From a virus, in IMG/VR virus record IMGVR_UViG_3300044302_003410, positions 1 through 31,212 of that record: a stretch of DNA of 31,212 nt. One strand, written 5' to 3'. Below, in pieces: positions 17,424 to 25,389 of the stretch. Below the pieces are notes generated by a model that ran no database searches, was not told where the DNA came from, and saw only the letters and a list, made by a program, of their open reading frames with translations. Position numbers and translations under genes: made by a program. Position 1 is the first letter of the stretch, and each line of letters starts with the position of its first letter.

Positions 17424-19269
17424 AAAAGACGAAGTAAAAGCAGAGTGGTTGCATCCCACAGAAACACCTTCAATGAAGGGTAAAGACGTGGTAGCAATTG
17501 ACTTGGAAACGTGTGATACAGAGTTAAAAAAGATGGGTCCTGGTTGGCCTAGAAAAATTGGATCTGTTATAGGTATTGCTATATCCAGTGGTGACTTTAC
17601 TGCTTATTATCCTATAGCGCACGAAGGTGGTGGTAACATGGATAAATCAATTATCGTAGAGTATATTAAAGAAGTGTGTGAAGATGAGTCTATACAAAAA
17701 GTATTTCACAATGCACAGTATGACATTGGATGGTTATCTACTTTAGGTATAGAGGTAAAAGGTTACATACATGACACTATGATAGCTGCTGCATTATTAA
17801 ATGAGAATAGATATTCTTTTACATTAAATAGCATGGTAGCAGAGTATTTAGGTGAGTTTAAAAATGAATCATTATTAAAAGCGAAAGCAGAAGAATTGGG
17901 GTTAGACCCTAAAGCTGATATGTATAAAATGCACGCATCATTTGTTGGGGAGTATGCAGAAGCAGACGCTAAATTGACATGGCGTTTACACGAAAGATTT
18001 ATTACTGAAATAGAAAAAGAAGATTTAACAAAAGTATATGATGTAGAATGCAGATTAATACGTGTTATATTTAACATGACTAAACGTGGTGTACGCGTAG
18101 ACATGGAGAAAGCATTTGGTCTTAAAAAGAAATTACTTAACAAAGAAAAACAATACTTAAAAAGAATAAAAGATTTAGTAGGTCAAGATGTACAAATCAA
18201 TGCAGCACGGTCTGTGGCCCAGGCATTTGATAGTGTTAATTTAGAATATCCTAGAACAGCACTTGGAGCTCCTAGTTTTACACAAACATTTCTTGAAACA
18301 CATGCACATGAATTACCACGCATGATAACAAAGGCACGTGTGTTAAACAAACTACAAGGAACATTTGTTGATGGTGTAGCTAAATATGTACACAATGGTA
18401 GATTACATGCACATATAAACCAGATACGTGGCGATAATGGTGGCACAGTGACAGGTAGGTTTTCTATGTACGCTCCTAATTTACAACAGATGCCTATAAG
18501 AAATGAATATGGATCAGAGTTACGTAAAATATTTATACCAGAGCAAGGAGAGTATTGGTTGTCTGCTGACTATTCACAACAAGAACCTAGAATATTGACA
18601 CATTTTGCCATATTAAATAAAAATGCAGGCGCAGAAGAAGTGCAACAAGCATTTGTAAAAGGATTAGACTTTCATAAACAAACAGCAGAGATGGCAGGAA
18701 TTGATCGTAGACTAGCTAAAACAATAGGTTTAGGGGTAATGTATGGCATGGGGTATAAAAAGATGGCTGTGGACCTAGATATAGCTCCTATGGAGGCAAA
18801 AGAAATGTTAAAAGAGTTTAGAGAAAAAGTTCCGTTTATGCAGGGTATGTTAGAGGCTGTAATGAATCGTGCAAACCAAATAGGATCTGTAAGAACATAT
18901 TTAGGACGTAGATGTAAATTTGATCTATGGGAGCCCTCTTGGTACGAAGCTGGTGTATTTCATAAAGCATTACCACACAATGAAGCAACAACAAAATGGG
19001 GTGGTTCTATAAAAAGAGCTGGCACATATAAGGCATTGAATAGGTTAATACAGGGCACAGCTGCTGATCAAACTAAAAAAGCCATGGTTGATATATACGA
19101 ACAATTGGGTATAATACCGCTTATACAGGTTCATGATGAGTTGAATTGTAGTGTAAAATCTGATAAAGAGGCAAAAGAAATAAAAGATATGATGGAAACA
19201 TGTATAGATTTAAAAGTGCCTTCTAATGTTGATTACAAAATTAAGGATAACTGGGGAGATGCCAAGTGA
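17404..19269 (+). CDS. polA: DNA polymerase I (family A, T7-type, with 3'-5' exonuclease)
   Basis: 621 residues, the short phage size. The proofreading domain keeps its metal ligands: AIDLET (Asp33, Glu35), FHNAQYDIGWL (Exo II) and EYAEADAKLTW (Exo III, YxxxD). The polymerase domain has motif A LSADYSQQEPR (Asp near 388), motif B RRLAKTIGLGVMYG (~434-448) and motif C QVHDE (near 577). There is no 5'-nuclease domain. This is the replicative polymerase. The symbol refers to the family. AGGAGA precedes the ATG, and the stop overlaps the next gene by GTGA. Confidence 0.95.
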   Translation: MNQDLFRKDEVKAEWLHPTETPSMKGKDVVAIDLETCDTELKKMGPGWPRKIGSVIGIAISSGDFTAYYPIAHEGGGNMDKSIIVEYIKEVCEDESIQKVFHNAQYDIGWLSTLGIEVKGYIHDTMIAAALLNENRYSFTLNSMVAEYLGEFKNESLLKAKAEELGLDPKADMYKMHASFVGEYAEADAKLTWRLHERFITEIEKEDLTKVYDVECRLIRVIFNMTKRGVRVDMEKAFGLKKKLLNKEKQYLKRIKDLVGQDVQINAARSVAQAFDSVNLEYPRTALGAPSFTQTFLETHAHELPRMITKARVLNKLQGTFVDGVAKYVHNGRLHAHINQIRGDNGGTVTGRFSMYAPNLQQMPIRNEYGSELRKIFIPEQGEYWLSADYSQQEPRILTHFAILNKNAGAEEVQQAFVKGLDFHKQTAEMAGIDRRLAKTIGLGVMYGMGYKKMAVDLDIAPMEAKEMLKEFREKVPFMQGMLEAVMNRANQIGSVRTYLGRRCKFDLWEPSWYEAGVFHKALPHNEATTKWGGSIKRAGTYKALNRLIQGTAADQTKKAMVDIYEQLGIIPLIQVHDELNCSVKSDKEAKEIKDMMETCIDLKVPSNVDYKIKDNWGDAK

Positions 19270-20336
19270 GCATAAATAAAGAAACAAGGAAAAAAAGATT
19301 AGAGAATAAAAAGAATAGCTTTGCTATTAATCCGGAGCAGATGGAATTTGAAAGAAGAAAAGTACTTGAACAAATGTCTACGAAAATTGATCGTAAAAAG
19401 CTCAACAATATGGCAGCAGTTGCGGCGACAAAAGAACCAGAGTACTTTGACGAAGAAGGAAACAAACGCGAACCGACGATGCGCATATTATCACTCGGGG
19501 CAGGGGTACAGTCTTCCTGTTTGGCACTCATGGCGCAAGAAGGATTAACAAAACATAAACCAGACTACATGATATTTGCAGACACTGGGTGGGAACCTAA
19601 GTTTGTGTATGAACATGTAGAATATTTAAAGAAAGCAATAACAATTTGTCCGCTGATCACTGTGGAAAGAGGTAACATCCGCGAGGATCTTATCAAAGCA
19701 GCGAACCCAGAACCAGGGTCTAGAGAAGAGGAAAAATCGTTTGCTGGACGTGTACCAAACCCACCGTTGTTTGCTGCTCGTCCTGGTGGAAGAGTAGGAA
19801 TGCTTTATCGTCAGTGTACACATGATTATAAAGTTATTCCTATTCAAAAAAAGATTAGAGAGTTGTTAGGTATTAAACCACGACACCGTGTTAAGAAAGG
19901 CATGTTGGTTGAACAGTGGATTGGTATATCTACCGACGAGGCTATGCGTATGAAAAACGCTAGGCTACCATGGTTAACATCACGTTGGCCTTTAATAGAA
20001 ATGAAGATGTCTCGTATGGATTGTCTTCAGTGGTATCGTGATATTAAAAAACACCCTATGCCAGGTAAATCATCGTGCATAGGGTGCCCTTATCATCATA
20101 ACGACCAATGGAAAAACATGCAAAAGAATTATCCGGAAGATTTTGCAGATGCATGTGAAGTTGATGATAAGATTAGACATGGTTTAAAGAATACAACATC
20201 AGAATTGTTTTTGCACAAATCAGCAAAACCACTTCGCGATATAGATTTCTTGGAACCAAAAAAACAAGCTTCATTATTTGGCGAAACATTCGATGAGGAA
20301 TTTGCCGATGAGTGTGAAGGATTATGTGGAGTATAG
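19266..20336 (+). CDS. PP-loop ATPase, PAPS-reductase-like (adenine nucleotide alpha-hydrolase family)
   Basis: 356 residues, GTG start with GGGGAG upstream. After ~70 charged residues comes the PP-loop, LSLGAGVQSS (75-84), then FADTGWEP and the Cys residues RQCTHDYK (Cys184), Cys253 and SSCIGCPYHH (Cys271, Cys274). Four such cysteines could hold an iron-sulfur cluster or carry sulfur. The family activates substrates with ATP. CysH-type members reduce PAPS; DndC-type and tRNA-thiolation members move sulfur onto nucleic acid. The LSLGAGVQSS version is frequent in phages and not assigned. The nearby sufE-like gene supports a sulfur-transfer role. Confidence 0.85.
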   Translation: MSINKETRKKRLENKKNSFAINPEQMEFERRKVLEQMSTKIDRKKLNNMAAVAATKEPEYFDEEGNKREPTMRILSLGAGVQSSCLALMAQEGLTKHKPDYMIFADTGWEPKFVYEHVEYLKKAITICPLITVERGNIREDLIKAANPEPGSREEEKSFAGRVPNPPLFAARPGGRVGMLYRQCTHDYKVIPIQKKIRELLGIKPRHRVKKGMLVEQWIGISTDEAMRMKNARLPWLTSRWPLIEMKMSRMDCLQWYRDIKKHPMPGKSSCIGCPYHHNDQWKNMQKNYPEDFADACEVDDKIRHGLKNTTSELFLHKSAKPLRDIDFLEPKKQASLFGETFDEEFADECEGLCGV

Positions 20337-20337
20337 A

Positions 20338-20535
20338 ATGAAAGAAAAAATATTAGAGAGAAAAAAAGAATTAGAAAAACAAGGAAAAGATCTTATTGAT
20401 AAAATTAATCAAGGTAAAGAAGCAATTAGAAACATGGAGTCAAGTGTTGGACAAATACAAGGTGCAATACAACAGTGCAATTGGACAATAGATCAAATGG
20501 AGTTGACAGATGACAAATCATTGGCGAAAAAATGA
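20338..20535 (+). CDS. Small coiled-coil protein (65 aa)
   Basis: A Lys/Glu-rich heptad pattern over almost the whole length predicts one long coiled coil; there is no membrane segment. A longer frame would start at 20278 inside the previous gene, but ATG at 20338 has GGAG 6 nt upstream and starts just after the PP-loop gene's stop, so it is preferred. The 3' end overlaps the next gene by 26 bp. Function unknown. Confidence 0.55.
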   Translation: MKEKILERKKELEKQGKDLIDKINQGKEAIRNMESSVGQIQGAIQQCNWTIDQMELTDDKSLAKK

Positions 20536-20830
20536 GGAAATGGCCGTTTGGGGCTATGACAAAAAAACCAAGGGTTTCCGCCAAATAAAAGAGGCCGTAA
20601 AGGCACCGCTAGCAGGGTTTAAACTAATGACCCGGGTGATTCTATGGTCAATTTTTATTGTTTTTTACTTTTTTATCTTTGTTTTGCTTGTTTCTGGTTG
20701 TTCGTTCATAAAAAAGAATAATGATGAAATTAAAATTACAGATTTACCTCCAATTGAATACGAAGAACCTGTTGTTGATAAAATAAATATTGTTTCATGT
20801 ATAAAAATGTTACCGGAATGCAATGCCTAA
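20510..20830 (+). CDS. Single-pass membrane protein or lipoprotein (106 aa)
   Basis: A basic N-terminal ~38 residues, then one strong hydrophobic segment (VILWSIFIVFYFFIFVLLVSG) ending in a Cys, then a 40-residue Pro/Glu-rich tail with a Cys near each end of its second half. GGAG 7 nt before ATG 20510 supports this start. If translation instead begins at ATG 20627, the protein would be a classic lipoprotein with LVSGC as lipobox, like an outer-membrane spanin. Which form is made cannot be told from sequence. Confidence 0.6.
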   Translation: MTNHWRKNEEMAVWGYDKKTKGFRQIKEAVKAPLAGFKLMTRVILWSIFIVFYFFIFVLLVSGCSFIKKNNDEIKITDLPPIEYEEPVVDKINIVSCIKMLPECNA

Positions 20831-20978
20831 ATATATTTTACAAACATACAAAGAAAAAAGAAAAGTATATCCGTACGAAGAAACAACAGCATATTATTAT
20901 GGACCTAAAGAAAGTTGGATGAAAGAAGTTAAGAATGATAAAAAGAAAATTAGAAAGATATCTGCAAGTACTAAATAA
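20823..20978 (+). CDS. Small basic protein (51 aa)
   Basis: A short frame, ATG at 20823, overlapping the previous stop by 8 bp and the next start by 44 bp, with GGA 6 nt upstream. The product is Lys- and Tyr-rich (KYILQTYKEKRK; TTAYYYGPKESW) and soluble. It fills what would otherwise be the only gap in this packed operon. Function unknown. Confidence 0.45.
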   Translation: MPKYILQTYKEKRKVYPYEETTAYYYGPKESWMKEVKNDKKKIRKISASTK

Positions 20979-21357
20979 TATAGATTCAGATCAAGATAAA
21001 TTTTTATGGATTATGGATTTTGGAAAAAATTCTAGAGACATGAATAAAGATCATAAAGTTAAATCATTTGAGATTCCTGGATGTCAATCACAGACATGGT
21101 TAGTACCACATTTTGTTGACGATAAAATATATTTTAGTGCTGACTCAGCTGCATTGATTAGCAAAGGCATGGTCTGTATTATTGCGGACGTGTACAGTGG
21201 ATCTAGGGCCCAGGATATTAATGATTTTAATCAAAAAGAGTTTGAGAAAATGAATCTTGATTCATTGTTAACACCAGGAAGAAACAATGGTGTGCACAGT
21301 ATGTTAAAAAAAGTAAAATTTTATGCCAAAGAAAATAATAATAAAGTGGCTGTTTAG
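20935..21357 (+). CDS. sufE: SufE-like sulfur-acceptor protein
   Basis: 140 residues, the normal size of SufE. DKFLWIMDFGK aligns with the family's first helices. IPGCQSQTWLV contains the active Cys50, equivalent to Cys51 of E. coli SufE. It is followed by FSADSAALISKGMVCIIADV, then LTPGRNNGVHSMLKKVKFYA. All landmark residues are kept. SufE takes persulfide sulfur from a cysteine desulfurase and passes it on. In a phage it may feed host Fe-S assembly, support the phage's own Fe-S proteins, or supply sulfur to the PP-loop protein four genes upstream. Confidence 0.9.
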   Translation: MIKRKLERYLQVLNNIDSDQDKFLWIMDFGKNSRDMNKDHKVKSFEIPGCQSQTWLVPHFVDDKIYFSADSAALISKGMVCIIADVYSGSRAQDINDFNQKEFEKMNLDSLLTPGRNNGVHSMLKKVKFYAKENNNKVAV

Positions 21358-21433
21358 ACTTTATATTGCATGGTCTTTATCTTTGGACGTTAGTATAATT
21401 TTAGGTCTTATATATTATTTCTTTATTCTTTAG
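21323..21433 (+). CDS. Membrane microprotein (36 aa)
   Basis: ATG at 21323 inside the 3' end of the sufE-like gene, stop TAG at 21431-21433. A short basic start (MPKKIIIKWLF) is followed by one hydrophobic helix (VSIILGLIYYFFIL). Its stop overlaps the stop of the convergent minus-strand gene by two bases, exactly the tail-to-tail arrangement seen at 10643-10646, which supports a real gene. No clear ribosome site; function unknown. Confidence 0.4.
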   Translation: MPKKIIIKWLFRLYIAWSLSLDVSIILGLIYYFFIL

Positions 21434-21735
21434 TCCCACTTTGCTTTAGCGCGTAGAGACCATCTTTCAAATGCTGCTGCATCTATTTCTTTTTTAACCA
21501 TTTTGGCACCAGCTGGCACTTCATTGTATAATGCAATTACTTCACCGTCTTCTATGTGTACAATACCAGGTCCACAAAAAGCATCCTTATCATAACCTGT
21601 ATTTTTCTTCTTCATTAGTCTTACTTCTTTCATACAAGAAGATAATGATTTCATAGGAATGTATTGTGTCATTTGAGTATTTTGATCATTCATGTTACCA
21701 AAAACAAACATGAGTATTACGCTAATGACTTCCAT
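21430..21735 (-). CDS. Small exported protein with Cys pair (101 aa)
   Basis: Begins with a short hydrophobic segment (VISVILMFVFG) that could be a signal peptide or anchor. The mature part has SLSSCMKEVRLM and DAFCGPG, two cysteines about 20 residues apart that could form a disulfide, then a helical C-terminus. It resembles in outline the first gene of the same cassette (25118-25360), which also has a Cys followed by DAFC. AAGG is 5 nt before the ATG. Last gene of the minus-strand cassette; overlaps its neighbour by 14 bp. Confidence 0.6.
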   Translation of the reverse strand: MEVISVILMFVFGNMNDQNTQMTQYIPMKSLSSCMKEVRLMKKKNTGYDKDAFCGPGIVHIEDGEVIALYNEVPAGAKMVKKEIDAAAFERWSLRAKAKWD

Positions 21736-22114
21736 TTTGCCTTACTTTGTCCTCAAGTTTTTCTGTATCTATAATTAATTTTTCTATGTCTTGCTGAGCT
21801 CTTTTTATGTTTACGGTATTTGACATCATACCTTCCATTTCTTCTTGCATAGCCTCAATTTGAGCTGCCATAAATTCTATAAGCATATCTTGTTGACTAT
21901 CCGCGGGCAAATTGCCCATTTCACCACGAGGCCATTTAATTCTAAATTCTGTATTTTTATCAACATCAGCAATCATTAGTTTGCCATTTGTTTCAATATT
22001 ATTCAGGCGTTCAATAATCCCAAAATAACTATACACTCCAATCCCAACGGCCGCGAGTATGCTGAGAAGATTTCTCATAGGCATACTGATCGCTGTGTTA
22101 TCAGATACCTTCAT
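21722..22114 (-). CDS. Membrane-anchored coiled-coil protein (130 aa)
   Basis: One membrane helix near the N-terminus (LLSILAAVGIGVYSYFGI), then a long soluble part with a Met/Glu-rich helix (around residues 80-95) and a coiled-coil end. The predicted layout is N-terminus inside, bulk in the periplasm. Same plan as the gene before it. It starts on the previous stop (TAATG), with no ribosome site of its own. Function unknown. Confidence 0.6.
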   Translation of the reverse strand: MKVSDNTAISMPMRNLLSILAAVGIGVYSYFGIIERLNNIETNGKLMIADVDKNTEFRIKWPRGEMGNLPADSQQDMLIEFMAAQIEAMQEEMEGMMSNTVNIKRAQQDIEKLIIDTEKLEDKVRQNGSH

Positions 22115-22638
22115 TACTTAGCTAAAGGATTGTCAGCCTTCTTTTTTATTTCTTTAATTTGTATGTCTTGTAATTCGTTTTCTTTTGATACAATTGCAGT
22201 TTGTTTAGAAAGTTCTTCAAGATCTTCTTCTATTTCCCAACCATACTCTTCTAACATTTGAAGTTTGTTTAGAATAGGTTGCAAATCAGCAGGTTCAGGT
22301 AGCATGGCTATTTGCTCTCTAACTTTACCAATTTCTTTAAATACAGATGTTAGATCAACTTGTTCTGGCATCTCTTCTCTTACAGCTACAAATTCTTTTA
22401 AAACCCATGTCATGTCTTGTGTTTCAGGAATACTATCCTCTACTGCATCAATACGATCTATAAGTTCTATTTTATTTTGATTTATTTTTTTATTTATTGC
22501 GCCCACATCAACAGCTGGTGTTGCTTCTATTGCATCAAGACGTGTATTAAACTGGCCCCAGGTGTAAAAACCTCCGCCTATGGCCCCTATAACGCCAATT
22601 AATGCGGCATATGTGCTTAATTTCTCTATAATTTTCAT
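22114..22638 (-). CDS. Membrane-anchored coiled-coil protein (174 aa)
   Basis: A membrane helix at residues ~9-27 (YAALIGVIGAIGGGFYTWG) followed by ~145 residues of heptad-like helix with repeated units (VREEMPEQVDLTSVFKEI, then VREQIAMLPEPADLQPIL), suggesting internal duplication. The anchor places the coiled coil in the periplasm. AGGAG stands before the ATG. It lies one base after the stop of the acidic exported protein. It could be a scaffold at the cell envelope; no family is recognised. Confidence 0.6.
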   Translation of the reverse strand: MKIIEKLSTYAALIGVIGAIGGGFYTWGQFNTRLDAIEATPAVDVGAINKKINQNKIELIDRIDAVEDSIPETQDMTWVLKEFVAVREEMPEQVDLTSVFKEIGKVREQIAMLPEPADLQPILNKLQMLEEYGWEIEEDLEELSKQTAIVSKENELQDIQIKEIKKKADNPLAK

Positions 22639-22639
22639 T

Positions 22640-24397
22640 CTATTCTCCTCTCAAGAGCTTTAATTCTATCATAATTCCAGCTTTTTGTATAGCCAATTCT
22701 TCCAGCTCCTGTTTGTACACAGTCACCGGATCTGTCTGTATGTAGGCTATTAAAGTAACATTTGTGTATATTTCTTTGTTGTATTGAATCATGCTTGCTT
22801 GGTCAAAGAAATCGTCATTTACTTTGTATTGGAGGCCCTTATCCTTGTAAAAATCCTTACTTTCGTATGAATCTAGGCTAACGACCTCCTTAAATATATC
22901 TTTTGGGTTGACGGTTATTTTTATTTCACCGACATCCACGTCTTTAATCTTTATATTCTTGCTGACTTCGATATTCTTAGTCTTGATTCCTCCTTTGTCA
23001 GCAACATCTGTGTCTCCCACTGTCTTTTCTTCATTCGAAGCAGTCTCTGAAACGCTTTCTTCCGATCCCGACTCTTCTTCCAGTGTTTCTTCAGAACCTT
23101 CGCTAGATTCTTCATCCTCTTTGGGGTCTTCCATGGTATCTTCATTTTCAGCTACCTCCATTTCTTCTGCCTCTTCTTCAGGCATTTCCATGGTATCTTC
23201 CTCTGTTTTCATCTCCATGTCAACAGTTTCTTCTTCTGCCATGTCCATTTCTGCAGGTTCTTCCTTGACTTCTTCCATGTTTGGTTTATCTTCCTCCATT
23301 TCCATTTCCACAAATTCTTCTTCCATCTCCATTTCAGTAGGTTCTTCTGTCATCTCCATTTCTGGCATTTCTTCTGATATGATTGTAAATGCGTCTTCCA
23401 TGTCTGCAGGCATTTCCATGTCAGGCATTTCTTCTGGCATTTCCATGGCCATTTCTTCAAATTCTTCTGGCATCTCTATAATTTGAAATTCTTCTGGCAT
23501 TTCATACACGGTAAAATCTTCTTCAAAAAAATCATCCTCAAAATAAAAATCATCTTCCCACGTAAAATATTCTTCTTCAAATGTAAAATCTGGTTCTTCA
23601 AATATATCTTCTGGTATGTCAGGTATATTTTCTTCTATGTCATCTATTGCATCAGCTGCGTCATCGTCTATTGGATTGTACTCGGTGTTGTTGTAGGTCA
23701 TTGTAACCTTTGCACCAAGTAAGTTTGGTCCTTGTCTAGATTGATTAGTATAATTACTGTCAACACCACGCCATGACCAATCAAACTTGTTTGCACCCAC
23801 ATCGTTGTGTGTAACTGTGTCAGTGTACTGCCCACATGCTGACGATATGCCAGCGGCACTTGAGCCCGGATAACCATTACAATTACCTTGGAATCCTGTA
23901 ACTTCGTTTCTTGTCTGTGTTGTTGTACTTAGTACATTACCACTTGAATCTTTTAATACTATTGTGGTTGTATGTGTGTCATTTGCACCGCCTTTAGATT
24001 CACAATTACCTTCTGTGCTTTCGCAGTTTGCAACGTCAATGTGACTATTTAATGTTACACCATTATCTAACATTTGTTGTGTTATGGAGTTTGTTGTTAA
24101 TCCTACATCTTCAACAGATACTGTAGTATCACCTGTTACTTCAAAATCACCACCTACGCTGTATTTATATCCACAGTTAGATTGATTAGTACAAGTAATA
24201 TCAAATCCACCTACAGTGCTGCCGTTGGTAACGTAACCGGAACTAGATCCAGAATGTATTTGATCTGTGCTACTGGATCCCCAGTCTACACCATCATTTG
24301 CGTTTGGTAATAAATTTCCTGTAGTTACTTCTACACTATTCGCCGTGCATGTTAACAGGCACAGGGTCAATAACAGGCTCGATATCGTTAACTTCAT
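22640..24397 (-). CDS. Exported protein with Met/Glu-rich acidic repeats (585 aa)
   Basis: Signal peptide at residues 1-20 (LLLTLCLLTC...). Residues ~22-240 are Gly/Ser/Thr/Asn-rich and beta-like with several Cys pairs. Residues ~245-460 are an extremely acidic low-complexity tract built from EMPEE/MEMPE units. The last ~120 residues form a folded-looking domain. AAAGGAAG before the ATG supports a start inside the previous gene (62-bp overlap). Possible roles are metal or calcium binding, an extended spacer, or an adhesin. I recognise no family. Confidence 0.65.
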   Translation of the reverse strand: MKLTISSLLLTLCLLTCTANSVEVTTGNLLPNANDGVDWGSSSTDQIHSGSSSGYVTNGSTVGGFDITCTNQSNCGYKYSVGGDFEVTGDTTVSVEDVGLTTNSITQQMLDNGVTLNSHIDVANCESTEGNCESKGGANDTHTTTIVLKDSSGNVLSTTTQTRNEVTGFQGNCNGYPGSSAAGISSACGQYTDTVTHNDVGANKFDWSWRGVDSNYTNQSRQGPNLLGAKVTMTYNNTEYNPIDDDAADAIDDIEENIPDIPEDIFEEPDFTFEEEYFTWEDDFYFEDDFFEEDFTVYEMPEEFQIIEMPEEFEEMAMEMPEEMPDMEMPADMEDAFTIISEEMPEMEMTEEPTEMEMEEEFVEMEMEEDKPNMEEVKEEPAEMDMAEEETVDMEMKTEEDTMEMPEEEAEEMEVAENEDTMEDPKEDEESSEGSEETLEEESGSEESVSETASNEEKTVGDTDVADKGGIKTKNIEVSKNIKIKDVDVGEIKITVNPKDIFKEVVSLDSYESKDFYKDKGLQYKVNDDFFDQASMIQYNKEIYTNVTLIAYIQTDPVTVYKQELEELAIQKAGIMIELKLLRGE

Positions 24398-25097
24398 TTT
24401 CTTCCTTTAATGTAAGTAGTTCTTGTTCAATTCTTTCTGCCTCTATTCTTGCTGCTTCTGCCTCTTCGGCAGCTATTCTCTCTGCCTCTATTCTTTCTTT
24501 TTCTGCAATTTCAGCATTTATTTTAGCGACTACTTGTTCTTTAGCAAGATGTTCTTCGTAATCAGGTCTAAGTTCAGGGTATTTTTCCCACATTTCCGCG
24601 GCCTGTGGACCTATGAGGCCTGAGTATGGGCATGGTGTGCCTGCAGCTTCCATGGCTGCAAATACACGTTTGTCTTGACAAAGCACCGCCACGCTTGCAA
24701 CCTTCATGCCGAAATCTTGAAGGACCTTGGCTAATTTTATACGCTCGCAGTTTTCATCGACCACATGTTTGCCCCCCGATAAACCAAAAACACCAGTAGA
24801 AACAGATCCACTAATACCCATGGAGCACACATCTTGGCTCATGGACGAGTAAGATGGTGAGTTAGCAGATGGTGGTGGTATATCTGATGCGTTAGATGTT
24901 GTTGAATTCGTTGTTGTTGACGTAGTTGTGTTTGTTTGTCCGTCGTTATTGTTTGTTGTGGTAGCCGTGTATCCACCCGTAATATTTGTATTGGAACCAG
25001 AAGTATTTGTCTGTGAATTTGTGTCGTTGGCAAATGACACAGTGCTTACACTAAGTATAAAAGTTAGTAATACTAATAATATTATGTTGTTTTTCAT
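24336..25097 (-). CDS. Exported Thr/Asn-rich protein with conserved-looking Cys domain (253 aa)
   Basis: A clear signal peptide (residues 1-23, cleavage after SFA), a Thr/Asn/Ser-rich linker to ~70, then a compact Cys-containing domain (SQDVCSMGISGSVSTG; DENCERIKLAKVL; VLCQDKRVFAAME; TPCPYSG, ~85-165), then an Ala/Glu/Arg-rich long helix. I have seen similar Cys domains in proteins of marine phages but know no function. GGAGGAG 3-4 nt before the ATG gives strong initiation. Confidence 0.65.
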   Translation of the reverse strand: MKNNIILLVLLTFILSVSTVSFANDTNSQTNTSGSNTNITGGYTATTTNNNDGQTNTTTSTTTNSTTSNASDIPPPSANSPSYSSMSQDVCSMGISGSVSTGVFGLSGGKHVVDENCERIKLAKVLQDFGMKVASVAVLCQDKRVFAAMEAAGTPCPYSGLIGPQAAEMWEKYPELRPDYEEHLAKEQVVAKINAEIAEKERIEAERIAAEEAEAARIEAERIEQELLTLKEENEVNDIEPVIDPVPVNMHGE

Positions 25098-25117
25098 TTC
25101 TCCTCCAGAAGAAAATT

Positions 25118-25360
25118 TTATGTCTTAAATGATGACTTGTCGTAGTTCATACCTTGTATAGGAAACGCTTCAAAAGGCAAACAAAATGCATCAACGGTAA
25201 CTGAATCTTTGTATACTTGAGGTCTAGCTTCATACAAATTTAAAAATTCTACCTGTGCATTTAAGCATTCTTCTTCAGTTGTATATAATATTCCGTTATA
25301 TTTTACTGAAGGTAAATTTGGTGCTGACATTAGTATCAGCATAAACCATATTTTAATCAC
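25118..25360 (-). CDS. Small exported protein with Cys pair (80 aa)
   Basis: The frame is open upstream to 25501, but GTG at 25360 is the better start: AGGGG lies 5 nt before it and the product then opens with a short signal-like segment (IKIWFMLILMSA). The mature part has TEEECLNAQVEFLN and VDAFCLPFEAF, two cysteines about 30 residues apart. First gene of the minus-strand exported cassette. An 8-bp hairpin that includes the ribosome site (25367-25389) may control its translation. Confidence 0.5.
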   Translation of the reverse strand: MIKIWFMLILMSAPNLPSVKYNGILYTTEEECLNAQVEFLNLYEARPQVYKDSVTVDAFCLPFEAFPIQGMNYDKSSFKT

Positions 25361-25366
25361 GATGTC

Positions 25367-25389
25367 CCCTGAAATAAGTTTTTTCAGGG
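25367..25389 (-). promoter_or_regulatory. Hairpin sequestering a ribosome-binding site
   Basis: On the minus-strand RNA, CCCTGAAA and TTTCAGGG pair perfectly (8 bp, 7-nt loop). The 3' arm supplies most of the AGGGG ribosome site of the GTG at 25360. The hairpin could hold translation off until opened or bound by a protein. Confidence 0.4.

Noticed and set aside
19321-19548. Alternate-frame ORF within the PP-loop gene
   Set aside because: Fully inside a gene with strong family motifs; shadow.
22908-23486. Long plus-strand frame of 192 aa, Ser-rich
   Set aside because: It is the antisense of the Met/Glu repeat tract; the repeat composition removes stops on the other strand. No ribosome site.
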